64,000 bases of DNA from assembly GCA_963556255.1 (NCBI GenBank), contig OY744604.1, positions 22,244,566-22,308,565 of the forward strand. The letters run 5' to 3'. This DNA is from Allolobophora icterica. Lineage: Eukaryota; Annelida; Clitellata; Crassiclitellata; Lumbricidae. Shown piece after piece: positions 38,201-44,755 of the stretch. Under the pieces are notes generated by a model that searched no databases, was not told the DNA's origin, and was given only the letters and a program-made list of their open reading frames with translations. A program made the position numbers and the translations under genes. Each line of letters begins with the position of its first letter. The first letter of the stretch is position 1.

Positions 38201-38316
38201 TAATATAAATAATTACACGTTGACTAGGCTTTTCGAGAGGCAAGATGCGTTTTCCCATACTCACCAACTCTAAAACCGATAAGAACGCCAACAAGGAAAA
38301 AGTTGACAATTGTCAT
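18868..38316 (-). CDS. Gene C: two-Ig-domain transmembrane receptor with ITAM and ITIM-like tail
   Basis: Five exons join in phase 1 with GT-AG sites: 38316-38265, 36824-36471, 34520-34053, 24023-23919 and 19256-18868, giving 455 residues. Order: signal peptide (1-17), V-type Ig domain (Cys41, Trp53, DAGLYTC with Cys117), second Ig domain (Cys161, Trp175, Cys224), Ser/Thr/Pro-rich stalk, membrane span (about 292-318) followed by RMKRR, and a 130-residue tail. The tail has YEKI-x6-YDAL (345-358), which is exact ITAM spacing, then LAYFKI, FYLSL, STYLAL and PYVDI. Such motifs recruit SH2 kinases or phosphatases. The second Ig domain shares YRGNIAPIMQW with gene B (YKGNIAPILKW). Introns hold a Polinton, a hAT/LTR composite and a GTCGA-rich transposon. 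An AATAAA follows at 18593. The overall plan resembles cnidarian Alr and vertebrate paired receptors; orthology is not claimed. Confidence 0.87.
19257..19860 (-). other. Intron of gene C, TATTG-rich
   Basis: There is a degenerate TATTGCATTG/TATTGTATTG tract at about 19570-19780. No exon seen. Confidence 0.5.
19861..19921 (+). repeat. tRNA-like fragment
   Basis: GTAGTGGTTAGCTTGCTGG, then GAGAGGTTGGGGGTTCA, resemble the A- and B-box parts of the tRNA-like segments at the Polinton ends. It is followed directly by a TTC microsatellite, which would suit a SINE head with a lost body. Confidence 0.55.
19921..20145. repeat. (TTC)n/(TCA)n/(TCC)n microsatellite
   Basis: About 220 bases of pyrimidine-rich triplets with TCA and TCC variants. 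Long frames through it are low complexity only. Confidence 0.97.
20870..21264 (+). mobile_element. LTR of a retrotransposon
   Basis: It begins TGTGACGAATTG and ends CCTCACA. AATAAA lies near 21199, and a primer-binding-site-like TTGGCGAGCCTACCAGGA follows at once. No matching 3' LTR is present in the window. Confidence 0.65.
21348..22979 (+). CDS. LTR-retrotransposon gag plus protease domain
   Basis: The first ATG of the frame gives about 543 residues. Order: a charged Lys/Glu helical segment, a gag-like capsid region (LDSYLFRFERYAQLQNW, WAVYLSALLKGFA, ETPFQFLSRLESYLLRW), a CCHC zinc knuckle (CFICESTKHLARDC) and an aspartic protease (LRDTGCST with the later DLIIGNV). The frame ends after the protease; no reverse transcriptase, RNase H or integrase follows. 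This is the start of a Gypsy-type polyprotein, left as an open but truncated copy. Confidence 0.85.
   Translation: MSTLKDLVDLGSKCGLSGKDFLAWVTQKQTEERDDRDRVRIAEKERIAEQKELEEIALARAKVERETKVLQLKIEKPLVSSADDGSLPDDENLSQRGESDGNGRAVRRKGVRGPKIPPYEEDKDELDSYLFRFERYAQLQNWRRSDWAVYLSALLKGFALEVYARLPIEEALDYDRLKQALLKRFNVSEDGFRTRFRSARPDGSETPFQFLSRLESYLLRWIEMAGKEDTFEDLKTMIIREQYINTCSKDLAVFLKERRPATLSEVAETAERYTEAHPLRPCDQSGDSSQEESPRADRKYRAQMKEAVRRCFICESTKHLARDCTKKVQMASLECEDNVYPEERNRKPWETRDSRRPSSATKHGFDWDSRHQKQLCTSPTTQVKPPVLAQSRGSPRCRAHGRHQCEDCLMTEVGPICNAMLLDSVELRCGCTLPVIADACRDTNSPTSMPTANGLVGQRKVVVLRDTGCSTVVIRRDLVPSEALTGTTKTCVLIDGTIRRVPVAEIEVDTPYFKGKVKAICMRRPLYDLIIGNVPGVLTNLVT
23184..23617 (+). repeat. Second copy of the gag 5' region
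   Basis: Nearly identical to 21288-21722, with very few differences. The frame then runs out of gag into hAT sequence at GACGAG|ACCGCGATAGG. The high identity indicates a recent duplication or an assembly join. Confidence 0.88.
23919..24023 (-). CDS. Gene C exon 4: transmembrane segment
   Basis: The acceptor is TGTAATTTCAG and the donor CAAG|GTGACT. It is 105 bases, phase 1-1. It encodes VISLALGIGMLGVFVLM and TIITTVLCC, then RMKRR, a membrane span with a basic stop-transfer. Phase 1 joining to both neighbours keeps the frame open. Confidence 0.87.
24024..25492 (-). other. Intron of gene C, left part
   Basis: It holds a (TATGTG)n run near 24085, two diverged copies of a roughly 105-base unit (24360-24462 and 24492-24596, sharing GAGGCGCTA and CAGTATGTAGC-type sequence), and the end of a TGGCGGCGATC-type element around 24860-25316. 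No exon seen. Confidence 0.55.
25493..25865. repeat. 32-bp minisatellite
   Basis: About 11-12 tandem copies of a 32-base unit containing GTTCTGGCCCACTTTTTACC and GTATGAA, diverging at the right edge. It lies about 100 bases outside the left end of the Polinton. Confidence 0.95.
25972..26330. repeat. Polinton left terminal inverted repeat
   Basis: It matches the reverse complement of about 32430-32803. Shared stretches include CTTTATTAAA, TTGTAAGTTTTACACACATA and GTTAACAGATTG. Its outer part has a tRNA-like segment (26030-26096) and its inner part runs into the protease gene. Exact ends and target duplication could not be fixed. Confidence 0.8.
26030..26096 (+). repeat. tRNA-like segment in left Polinton end
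   Basis: TCTAGTGGTTAGCGTGTTGG resembles an A box and GGCGGTTCAAACTCC a B box. The T-stem pairs poorly, so this is not a functional tRNA gene. Confidence 0.55.
26186..26638 (-). CDS. Adenain-like cysteine protease (Polinton PRO)
   Basis: 150 residues. The catalytic layout of adenovirus-type maturation proteases is visible: His54 (GEHWIVLYI), Asp70 (EYFDSFG) and Cys110 (FCGHYCIFY). This enzyme would process capsid precursors. The ATG at 26638 is two bases from the capsid gene stop. The C-terminal third lies in the terminal inverted repeat, so a second, broken copy sits at the other end. The frame is intact. Confidence 0.9.
   Translation of the reverse strand: MNGLRIESILLKDAKCGPMFLGVFACDRLPTTLNQSGPLLMVCNTDPHDKPGEHWIVLYIENSSYGEYFDSFGRPPDIPFRTFLNRHCVNWIFSERHLQSTVSRFCGHYCIFYCVHRARNKNVHAIVNLLTSDTGLNDYLVHNYVCKTYK
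26641..27960 (-). CDS. Major capsid protein, double jelly-roll (Polinton MCP)
   Basis: 439 residues, intact. It matches the F54H12.2-like family, which is the Polinton/adintovirus hexon: an N-terminal PPTQTSIESGAYVEYNPIA block, GAGQDYLDLSNTQLYVR, RSYLETLLSYG, FIPNDINIRVRLVRNKDAF, and a C-terminal GNIRLDMKFA segment. Such proteins form trimeric capsomers of an icosahedral particle. It is flanked by the protease and the pVI-like gene with two-base gaps. Confidence 0.92.
   Translation of the reverse strand: MAFVHPQSCECTKSELDLFIVPPTQTSIESGAYVEYNPIATISQGTPIEFSITGAGQDYLDLSNTQLYVRAQIIKANNEPVTDDNVGPINLFLHSLFSEVDISLNDTLVTPSNNTYAYRSYLETLLSYGDAAKTSQLTSALYYKDIATHFEDANPHDANAENLGLKKRSSFTDEGRVVDMLGSIHSDLFFQDRFIPNDINIRVRLVRNKDAFCLMSSVQGAAYKVRILECKLYVRKVKLSPSVFLAHAKALEQGNVKFAVRRAVCKTFTIPRGNLDASQESLFSGQLPTRIVIGCVDNDAFNGSYTKNPFNFKHMHLSQLKVYLDGQQQSVKPLELNFANNQFINAYASLFMGTGKWMRDEGNLISREDFPGGYALYAFDLTADLAEGDHFNLIKQGNIRLDMKFAQALANTINVIAFAEFENILEIDRSRNIIFDYKN
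27963..28382 (-). CDS. pVI-like minor virion protein candidate
   Basis: 139 residues. An N-terminal GHGIGSFLSGLFRSAWPLI amphipathic segment and a Lys/Arg-rich C-terminus fit the plan of adenovirus protein VI or core proteins (membrane-active helix, basic tail). The assignment rests on position and composition. Its ATG overlaps the penton-like gene's TGA (ATGA). Confidence 0.7.
   Translation of the reverse strand: MKRQFCCDASRLAYEDYYLQQSGNGMPIFQGARMQRGHGIGSFLSGLFRSAWPLIQTGAKSFGKHFLRTGLQIANDVVEGQQFKDSSRRRIPEGIKAFTSSNDFTTQSGSGRKSVKRTGVKRTLKRPIKRVKHDIFEKD
28379..29184 (-). pseudogene. Penton-like minor capsid protein, one frameshift
   Basis: The main frame (29059-28379) has HTWFNLNKLDG, FSPHMRAMLGI, MYVYCNVLEHIPVGDTKAPL, FDSIEIDIRTDTG and VMVTLHFRL, a conserved Polinton/adintovirus penton-type protein. 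Its N-terminal part begins at an ATG at 29184 in another frame (FYLTLPSNSSMHYYPNNTL). A single-base indel around 29076-29083 separates the two. Otherwise the gene is full length. Confidence 0.85.
29243..30277 (-). CDS. Retrovirus-type integrase with chromodomain (Polinton INT)
   Basis: 344 residues from the ATG at 30277, which shares one base with the upstream TGA (TGATG). The DDE catalytic triad is visible: Asp in LWQADLADL, Asp in LQTDKGTEF and Glu in ASVVERFNR, with 34 residues between the last two. An SH3-like region (KYSVGDKVRISKARVAFKKG) follows, and a C-terminal chromodomain (YKIEKILKSR, YFVKWRGY). It inserts the element into chromosomal DNA; the chromodomain may steer it to marked chromatin. 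The frame is intact. Confidence 0.93.
   Translation of the reverse strand: MESYFDPKHAGSFGGVKTFQRHVKGQINPKDVRTWLQKQDAYTLHNPVRLTFRRRKTFTVGIDDLWQADLADLSALSKYNDKNKYLLTCIDVFSKYAWVVPLKSKTGTALTEAFSTLLFDRHPAHLQTDKGTEFLNKTFQALLHRSAIAFYTTENTDTKASVVERFNRTLKTKMWKYFTYKNTHRYTDVLQDLVHSYNNTYHRSIAMTPSQVTKEDEPAIRKRLYGEKKRVATWKYSVGDKVRISKARVAFKKGYLPSWTDEIFTIDARIPSDPITYELTDLNGEKLKGRFYEEELQQILKEDDVYKIEKILKSRKRGGKTEYFVKWRGYDNNFNSWTADIFKL
30277..30927 (-). CDS. Conserved Polinton hypothetical protein
   Basis: 216 residues. A helical N-terminus (LSRLDGEIYDILHRNIADDE, YSNSLGRYL), a linker and a second domain (VPARWRSHASRLLTHM, TGWKQLADALKECNIPHEL) form a pattern familiar from this position in invertebrate Polintons. 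The function is unknown. It lies between the small basic protein and the integrase. Confidence 0.75.
   Translation of the reverse strand: MEHAKKMVLIEPRQIEKWKETMLDKTLSRLDGEIYDILHRNIADDEKAKLYSNSLGRYLNIDKPTVITKFSLSDLVAKADKPQTVTDSKTSSLETDVLNTVPARWRSHASRLLTHMKNNSDIDWTEKGELVLNNTTIPQTHAVDLVNDLLRKRITTPNPTGWKQLADALKECNIPHELIGNEDRWKYINATTDESPTVTPKPSRRRSRAKLRWEAY
30929..31258 (-). CDS. Small basic conserved Polinton protein
   Basis: 109 residues, strongly basic (LSRFKKNLRSLASKKTLVK), with a Cys cluster (LLCCICECSKNVLRG) and a glycine/leucine hydrophobic C-terminus (GGFLGALLTPVLSFLGSLL). The plan suits a DNA-condensing or membrane-active virion protein; this is inference only. Confidence 0.7.
   Translation of the reverse strand: MSPKLRKYLAKLSLLKKASVKVRKKILKNCNKNLLCCICECSKNVLRGHVPLTTPQKSKLSRFKKNLRSLASKKTLVKTKKRLIQTGGFLGALLTPVLSFLGSLLNPNR
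31304..31934 (-). pseudogene. FtsK/HerA-type packaging ATPase, one frameshift
   Basis: Walker A GPSGCGKT (residues 20-27) and Walker B LLILDDLM (84-91) identify the genome-packaging ATPase. The frame changes near 31630 at an A/T homopolymer. The remaining part (VLYLTQNLF sensor-like block, RQMFPGKSNFILEAF, PFGYLLVDL) continues in another frame to 31304. The break lies after the nucleotide-binding motifs. Confidence 0.88.
32026..32318. repeat. (GCC/GCT)n tract inside the Polinton
   Basis: About 290 bases of CCG-type triplets with CTG variants. All long frames here are poly-Ala, poly-Gly/Ser or poly-Arg and carry no protein signal. It lies where polymerase B would be expected. Confidence 0.97.
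32430..32803. repeat. Polinton right terminal inverted repeat with protease relic
   Basis: Inverted match to 25972-26330. The plus strand at about 32430-32583 carries a diverged protease C-terminus (HRA, then an in-frame TGA, then ANLLTSDTGLNDFLVHNYVC). The tRNA-like segment recurs at 32685-32750 (minus: TAGTGGTTAGCGTGTTGG, GGCGGTTCAAATCCC). Confidence 0.8.
32818..33010. repeat. 32-bp minisatellite
   Basis: About six copies of a 32-base unit with GCGGCCCTTGAACG and GTGAGTTTAAA. It starts roughly 15 bases outside the right Polinton end and is unrelated in sequence to the left-flank array. Confidence 0.93.
33140..33780 (+). mobile_element. CR1-like LINE 3' end
   Basis: It carries CYYQLRQLRTVTRSLT, then SSAARLIGHIPKHGQVS, LHWLPMRLRIEYRI and GRRSLRSVGKGVLLVPF, with frameshifts and a small duplication (TTTAGTTCCATTT, near 33540). 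It ends GGGAGCGCCTCAGAGTAG...GGACGCTATATAAAT and (GAAT)n. It lies antisense in a gene C intron. Confidence 0.88.
33775..34010. repeat. (ACAT)n-type degenerate microsatellite
   Basis: Interrupted ATAC/ATACAT runs follow the LINE tail and abut the gene C stalk exon. Confidence 0.8.
34053..34520 (-). CDS. Gene C exon 3: second Ig domain and stalk
   Basis: The acceptor is CCTTGGCAG and the donor TGGT|GTAAGT. It is 468 bases, phase 1-1. The Ig fold markers are MRCTVAYRGNIAPIMQW and DNFYYSCKISF. A Ser/Thr/Pro-rich stalk (RGQPPTSSPTTDS) leads to the membrane exon. Confidence 0.88.
34670..35958. mobile_element. GTCGA-rich DNA element with inverted ends
   Basis: CTGGGGGTTGGGGTAAACCCC and the matching inverted AACCCCCAG end, each followed by GTGATCGATCGA and many GTCGA/TCGAC motifs (34690-34840, 35800-35940). 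The interior carries an RTE/CR1-type LINE relic (SLGFEVTWAF, HTMLPAIKLTCHSLRP). It lies in the intron between gene C exons 2 and 3. Confidence 0.72.
36471..36824 (-). CDS. Gene C exon 2: first Ig domain (V-type)
   Basis: The acceptor is CCTAATTTCAG and the donor CTTC|GTTAGT. It is 354 bases, phase 1-1. Markers are SGQRLVLQCSTTG, REWTV and SKIEDAGLYTCLVEV, with the canonical Cys-Trp-DxGxYxC set and a long C'-D region. Confidence 0.9.
36825..38264 (-). other. First intron of gene C
   Basis: It includes a fragment similar to the MITE at 17873 (GGCGATCTTGTTTGACAG near 37450) with a nearby CGCGCGTGAGCGCG palindrome. A pair of TTTCTGGTGGTGC repeats lies at 37740-37800. No exon seen. Confidence 0.55.
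38265..38316 (-). CDS. Gene C exon 1: signal peptide
   Basis: ATG at 38316 begins MTIVNFFLVGVLIGFRV, a short hydrophobic leader, with donor G|GTGAGT in phase 1, matching the start of exon 2. It is chosen as the start because it is the nearest upstream ATG-led leader with a matching-phase donor. Confidence 0.75.
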
Positions 38317-38689
38317 CTTGCTGTTCGTCCTTTCAGAAGGAAATAAGAACGTTTTCATTTACACAGTCCGCTTTAGAGTCCATTTGTAAAAAAATCTCCT
38401 CATCTCTTTTCCTTTGCGGGCCGACTGTATCCGTGAGCTGACTGCGATAATTGTTTTGTAGGCCTACACACAAGATAATTTCCAATGATTATGAGTAGGC
38501 CTATAATTTATAGTAAAAGTAAACATGTTTCTAATTATTCGGCAAATAAATATAAACCACGTGCAACTAGGGGTTAATGCTGTAATTTGATATTTTCGAT
38601 AGGCTACATCCGTTCTGTGTAACCTTGCTATGAATTCCTTGTCCAAAATCATGCTACAAATTCGAAGTGCATGTGTATTTACATAATCA

Positions 38690-39055
38690 TCATCATCATC
38701 ATTACAGTCTATGGGCTCAGCGCCCGTTGGTGTCAATCACATGTTTCACCATTTTCCTCCATACGTCTCGTCCTGTGCTATCAGGCTCAGCCTGTGTATG
38801 TCCATTTCGCACCAATCTTTAACATCGTCCAACCGTTCTCTGCTTGGCCTCCCTCTGATCCCCGTACCGTCGATTAACCCAAACATGGTTTGCTTGATTA
38901 GTCTGTTGTTGTCCATTCTGCACACATGTCCGAAAAAGTTGAGCCTTCTTTTCATTATCAGTTGCTTGATGTTTTTGGTGTTTCCAACTCTTACGCGTAC
39001 CTCTTTGTTTGTTATCTTTTGTTGCCACCTGATGTGTAATATCCTTCTGTAGCAT
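38690..39055 (-). mobile_element. RTE-type LINE 3' end
   Basis: The minus strand reads RRLNFFGHVCRMDNNRLIKQ and GIRGRPSRERLDDVKDW, then QDETYGGKW, the conserved C-terminus of RTE proteins, followed by a (GAT)n tail at 38690-38703. Confidence 0.88.
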
Positions 39056-39136
39056 CAGATTTCGAATGCGTCTTACATAATTATCTAGTCACGTTTTACT
39101 ATCGGTCATCATCATTATTATCATCATCATCGTAAT

Positions 39137-39410
39137 CGTAATCGTAATCTCCAAACTTCTAAAGCGCCACTCGAAGGCCAAGCGCAGGACACCAGCCATT
39201 CACGAGCGCTACGTCAGATCAGAGGGGGTTTCCAGAGAGTAGTCCAAAAGAGGTCCGAGTCCGGTTTCCAGAAAGCCAAACCAAATCAAAGGGGGTTTCC
39301 AGAGAGTAGTCCAGAAGAGGTCCAAGTCTGATATCCAGGAAGCCAAACCAAATCAAAGGGGGTTCCAGAGAGTAGCCCAAAAGAGGTCCAAGTCCGATTT
39401 CGTCATCATC
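39137..39410 (-). mobile_element. LINE 3' UTR fragment with 60-bp tandem units
   Basis: CGTAATCGTAATCTCCAAAC at the left is the inverted tail. It is followed by a GCGCCACTCGAAGGCC block and two or three tandem units with TTTCCAGAGAGTAGTCCA. The same arrangement is at 45446-45880. Confidence 0.78.
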
Positions 39411-39831
39411 ATCGTCAAAATCATGTTATCATCATCATCATCATTATAATTTTCATCATCGTCACCATCATCATTGTCATCATCATCATAAGTATCATCG
39501 TCTTGGGTTCAAATTTGTTCTCTTTCACTTGCCTTACCTAACAAATTCATCTATGAAGTGAGTACATTCACCGTACAATGCCAGTGGGACGATAAGCCAG
39601 CGAGGGAGAGGTCTAGCCACCCATATTCATAAGCCGAAGCTAAGAAATTAAGTCGCTATCACTTGATTGTCATTTGCCAATGCTATTACCTAGGAGAAAC
39701 TTAAAAGTTCTCGCATGTTTCGCATGTGATATGCGACTTAAACCTGCGACAAATGCTGCACTGGCCACCAGTCAAGGACAGGATTACCTTCAAAACCCTC
39801 ATCACGAGAAGGAGAAGAAGAAGAAGAAGAA

Positions 39832-39865
<34 letters not shown>

Positions 39866-39875
39866 CTGATGATGC

Positions 39876-39948
<73 letters not shown>

Positions 39949-40010
39949 AACATGATTTTGACGATGATGATGACGAAGATGATGATTATAATGATGATGA
40001 CTGATAGTAA
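39410..40010. repeat. (TCA)n and (GAT)n microsatellites
   Basis: TCATCATCA runs at 39410-39500 and a long GATGATGAT run at 39830-39955, with unassigned sequence between. Confidence 0.92.
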
Positions 40011-40059
40011 AAGTTGTAAAACGTAACTAGATATGATAGCGTCGATGCGGCACATGACT

Positions 40060-40460
40060 ACGTCAGATAGGTCTGTGTTCCTGTTTCTAGCCAGCCTAAT
40101 CGGCCGTTGCGTTTATAGGCCTGTGGAGACGTGTTGGTGCCGCCCTCCCATACGATGATACGGGCACATCGTACTTTCTCGTGCCTTATCCATCCTTCTG
40201 GAACAGTCTACCATTAACGGCAGCTCAAAACACATTTTCAGGCCATCGTAAGACGCACCTCTTTAGATCTGTTAGCTTGACCTTGTGAGATTCTTAAAAA
40301 GCGAGTTACGAATAGCCAGACACACTTACATAGTAAATAACTATTGTGTCTGGGTCAGACCGAGTGTCTTATAATTGGCTGCTTCTATCTGGGTCAAACC
40401 GAGTGCCCTTATAATTGGCTGCTTCTATCTGGGTCATACCTAGTGCCCATGCTATAATTT
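40060..40460 (+). mobile_element. LINE relic and short tandem repeat
   Basis: TSYFLVPYPSFWNSLPLTAA and SGHRKTHLFRSV (about 40150-40280) match the CR1 C-terminus. Three copies of a roughly 42-base unit with CTGGGTCA and TATAATTGGCTGCTTCTA follow (40347-40455). Confidence 0.6.
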
Positions 40461-41048
40461 GTATTTGCGCATTGCTGTTGAATGAATGCGCCTTGCTTTC
40501 TCTGTGTACATGCATTACACGTGATCTCTGAAGCAATAAATCGCAGGCGTTCAGTCCGTTTTCGTTTTCGCTCAGGGCGGGGGGTATTGAAACGTCATTG
40601 CATTCGCTACTTTGCATACGCTGTGCTCATAAAAAACGAGATTCTTACATAAATTTCTGTTTGGCGGGTAAAGACACTTTCGCTCTCTGACAACAGGACT
40701 CGGATCGTCCCTTGACATCTCTGGACAACCCCTCTGGCTGGACACAGCACTCATGGATAAGCTGGTGTCCTGTGCTTAGCTTAGAGTAGCGGCTTAGAAA
40801 TTACAGAGGAAGGCAGAGCATTAAATAATACCTATGTTATGAGCTTTCGTAGGAAGTAGCGTGGTCCATTTCAACATCAAATCACGAATTATTCTTTTTC
40901 TTCTAGATTTTTATGGAGTTTCGTTTTTATTGAACCTCATTTATCACACAAAATGTGGACAGTTTCTCAAAATTATAATAAAATTAAATTTTTACGGACA
41001 TAACTTCAACTGATCCATATACAGAACTCACAAACATGCACAGTTAGG

Positions 41049-41285
<237 letters not shown>

Positions 41286-41423
41286 ATTCGTTTATTTTCA
41301 TCGCATGTTGACACACCGCAACATGTTACAGCAAGCAAATAAAGAAAAAGAAAAAAAAACACACACACACACACACACACACGTACACACAGGTTGTATA
41401 ACTGTATTCATATCTAAGGGAAG

Positions 41424-41562
41424 TCCTTCACTCGCGATTGCTCATGGCGCTTCGGCGTGAAAACTCCGACACAGTATCAATGCTGTAGTCGGGGGCACCT
41501 CTGAGTAGTAGTAGACTTGAGGAGGCGCTATAGAAATATCCGAAAATAAAATATAAAAAAAT
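41424..41562 (+). mobile_element. SINE, 5'-truncated
   Basis: Same family as 12678-12906: CTTCGGCGTGAAAACTCCG, GCACCTCTGAGTAG and GAGGCGCTATAGAAATA. The tRNA head is missing. Confidence 0.85.
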
Positions 41563-41622
41563 AATCTAGCCATAATATAGGTATTATTCATATAGGTTTA
41601 TGTATATATAATTATATATATA

Positions 41623-43039
41623 TGTTACAGGCAATTCGTAAAACCAGGGATTTTGTAAAATCCCTGAAATTTTTAGGTACTTTGTAAAATCCCTGATTCA
41701 CTCAGACACTTTACAAAATCCCTGAAAAAACCAGGGATTTTGTAAAATCCCTGAAATCAGACGACGAAAATTTGACAGATTGCCTGAAATGAAAATGACG
41801 AACATAATCGAAGTTTATTACGCAAACAAACCCTATTTTCAAAGGATCGACAGTTTAAGATGGTATTTTATTTTAAGTTTAGTTCTCATGTTGTACAACC
41901 AGGAATTTTGTAAAATGTCTGACAGTTTATTATGCAAAGAGGTCTTACTTTCAAACGACCACCATTTTTAGATGGTATTTTATTTTAAGTTCAGTTCTAC
42001 ATCAGTTTTGTTGTCACACGACATACTCGAATGGTTTCGACACTTGACATTCCATTTGAAAAATTTTAACTTTGAAGTTGCAAATTAATTGAAGTTGTTG
42101 ATACATCACAAATTAATAAACAATCCGGCTCGACAACTTTACTTTCCCTTTGAAAAATTTGCAGTCAGTAGACTTTGAAGTTGCAGGATAATTGAAGTTG
42201 TTGATACTTCACAAATTAGTAAACAATACGGCTCGACAACTGCACTTTCCGTTTGAAAAATTTGTCCTTATTTGTTTCGCAGAACTCAGAGAACTTTGAT
42301 TGTCTATTTACTTACAATTCTTTGATGTGCCGTCGCAACAATTAGAAGTTGACCGAAATATTTTCCGATTGGCTGAGATTAACTGTGGTCAGACGAGTAC
42401 CCTTGCTATAAATTAAAACCCAGCAAGAACTATTTCATTTCTGGTTATCCTTTGGTTAGGTCAGTTCTAGACAAAATGGATAGTGAGCATAATATGACAG
42501 AGGTAAAATTTATGGAACAGTTACTTGTTATGTACAATGCCGATAAGAAAACAGCGCTGATGAAGAAGGAAACGTACTTCGATTTGATTGAAAGAAGTGA
42601 TGAAGGATACAACAACAAAGACCAACAGACAGTATACTACATCCTGAAATGGTTAGCGACATCAGATAACAGTTACTGTATTGCGATCATTCCTACTGGT
42701 GGGAAGAACATATATAATAAGAACATGCATAATAAACTGTCAGACATTTTACAAAATTCCTGGTTGTACAACATGAGAACTAAACTTAAAATAAAATACC
42801 ATCTTAAACTGTCGATCCCTTGAAAATAGGGTTTGTTTGCATAATAAACTTCGATTATGTTCGTCATTTTCATTTCAGGCAATCTGTCAAATTTTCGTCG
42901 TCTGATTTCAGGGATTTTACAAAATCCCTGGTTTTTTCAGGGATTTTATAAAGTGCCTGAGTGAATCAGGGATTTTACAAAGTACCTAAAAATTTCAGGG
43001 ATTTTACAAAATCCCTGGTTTTACGAATTGCCTGTAACA
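41623..43039 (+). mobile_element. DNA transposon with 313-bp palindrome-rich terminal inverted repeats
   Basis: Ends TGTTACAGGCAATTCG are inverted at 41623 and 43039, with TATA on both sides. The near-identical repeats (41623-41936 and 42727-43039) carry several copies of CAGGGATTTTGTAAAATC-type palindromes. A short ORF lies inside and runs into the right repeat. The 4-bp flank would fit Ginger-like elements, but the flanks are AT repeats and the class is unproven. Confidence 0.8.
42476..42823 (+). CDS. Short ORF of the palindromic transposon
   Basis: The first ATG follows TATAAATT at 42408 by about 70 bases. It encodes about 115 residues: KFMEQLLVMYNADKKTALMK, ETYFDLIERS, QQTVYYILKWLATSD. 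This resembles N-terminal regions of integrase-like transposon proteins (Ginger/KRBA2 type), but no catalytic domain is present. The C-terminal 30 residues are encoded by the terminal repeat, so it is a truncated internal-deletion product. Confidence 0.5.
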   Translation: MDSEHNMTEVKFMEQLLVMYNADKKTALMKKETYFDLIERSDEGYNNKDQQTVYYILKWLATSDNSYCIAIIPTGGKNIYNKNMHNKLSDILQNSWLYNMRTKLKIKYHLKLSIP

Positions 43040-43094
43040 TATATATGGATTATGGGTATGAAATATAGATCACTGAGGCTTATAAGTTCGTGCT

Positions 43095-43180
43095 GGAGTA
43101 GGGAGCGCCTCTCAGTATTCCCCTTGAAGAGGTGCATTATAAGTGCTCAAATGAATAAATGATTGAATGAATATTAGCAC
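43095..43180 (+). mobile_element. LINE/SINE tail fragment
   Basis: GGGAGCGCCTCTCAGTA, CTTGAAGAGGTGCATTATAA and (GAAT)n match the shared 3' tail. Confidence 0.65.
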
Positions 43181-43289
43181 AGCCTGAACGAGTCCAGACA
43201 CGCGCATGTCCTATGCTTATTATAGGACACAGCGCTTTTGTGATGTACTTTAAAATGCGCTATAATAAGTGTCCTGATACAAACACACA

Positions 43290-43447
43290 CACACATACAT
43301 ACATATATATATATATACATACATACATACATACATACATACATACATACATACATACATACATGCATGCATGCATGCATGCATACATACATACATACAT
43401 ACATAATTATATACATACATACACACATACATACATACATACATACA

Positions 43448-43481
<34 letters not shown>

Positions 43482-43543
43482 CATACATACATGCATACAT
43501 ACATACATACATACATACATACATACATACATACATACATACA

Positions 43544-43574
<31 letters not shown>

Positions 43575-44375
43575 GTAGTGGCTGCTTACTTAACTTCTAT
43601 GGCACCAAATTATCATTGGAAGACATGCACTCAATGACACGGCTAATTGGTACCACACAGACTGACAAACCCACGCACAGATTCCAGACCACGAAGGCGC
43701 CGATTAGTCTGAAGTGCGAGCCCACTGACCAACTGACCAGATGCCACGTGTGCAGGAATATATAGAAGAACGAAGACGAATACGGACAGAGACAGAGAGA
43801 GGGAGGAACAGACACAGCTATGCGAGTAAGCGAGTAACCAGACGACGGACTCGACAGTATAAATAGAGACCGAGCTTAACCTGAGGAGAGGAGAGTTGTC
43901 ACAAGTTATAGTAGAAGGTTGTCGTCGTAATTGTAACCGTGAATAAACGTATGAACTGCTGCTGAACGTCGTGTGAGTCTTTCTTCGGGCCATCGGCCTG
44001 GGGCCGAGCTGGTCGTCGAGCACGGAGATGCTCCGCTCGGTCGTCATAGGGACGCGCCGACAACGTATAGACACGAGCACCACATGCTCTCCTACTACAC
44101 TACATGCTCTCCTACTACATAGATCAACCTCATCATCAAGTAGCCACGCTACACATACATACATACATGCATGCATGCATACATACATACATACATACAT
44201 ACATACATACATACATACATACATACATACATACATACATACATACATACATACATACATACATACATACATACATACATACATACATACATACACACAT
44301 ACATACATACATACATACATATATACATACATACATACATACATACATACATACATACATACATACACACACACA
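43290..44375. repeat. (ACAT)n microsatellite split by a solo LTR
   Basis: ATAC/ATGC tetranucleotide arrays at 43300-43573 and 44154-44375. The LTR at 43574-44153 divides them. Confidence 0.95.
43574..44153 (+). mobile_element. Solo LTR, TGTAG...CTACA type
   Basis: TGTAGTGGCT begins and AGCCACGCTACA ends the 580-base unit, flanked by CATA. A TATAAATAG (43859) and an AATAAA (43942) suit LTR promoter and polyadenylation sites. A CTCTCCTACTACA repeat is near the 3' end. No internal retroelement sequence is attached. Confidence 0.75.
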
Positions 44376-44755
44376 TGGCAACACGGACAACTACAGTAAA
44401 ACAAAGACATTCTACATTGCACATGTCTATCCGTGTTACATCTGAGATGTTGCAGAGTTCAAATTTCGTCCACATTTTGAAAGAGAGCAGTTTTTATGGT
44501 TGCGGTGTAGCATCGTCTTGTACAACCATCTGCGTAATGCTGGCCTGTGGTTAATAGGTCTACAGTTGTAAAATGGCTGCTAATTCACTGATACGTTGAA
44601 CATTGTTGCAGCATTGAAAAGTCAAAGGGGCAAATACGGGACTAAATACGTCAACAGGAGCTGGAAGAAGTAACGGAATCACGTGGCAGGTAACCGTACG
44701 ATTTTAATTTCAAGTTTCTCTCTTGATAGACTTAGTTCACTGTAGATTCCTAGAC

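Noticed and set aside
38671..39052. Plus-strand open frames near 38.7-39.05 kb
   Set aside because: They are shadows of the minus-strand RTE-type LINE C-terminus.
43174..44475. Long MYVC/YIHT-type reading frames, also at 61747-62425
   Set aside because: They are translations of (ACAT)n or (ATGT)n microsatellites, open in all frames because the tetranucleotide gives few stops.
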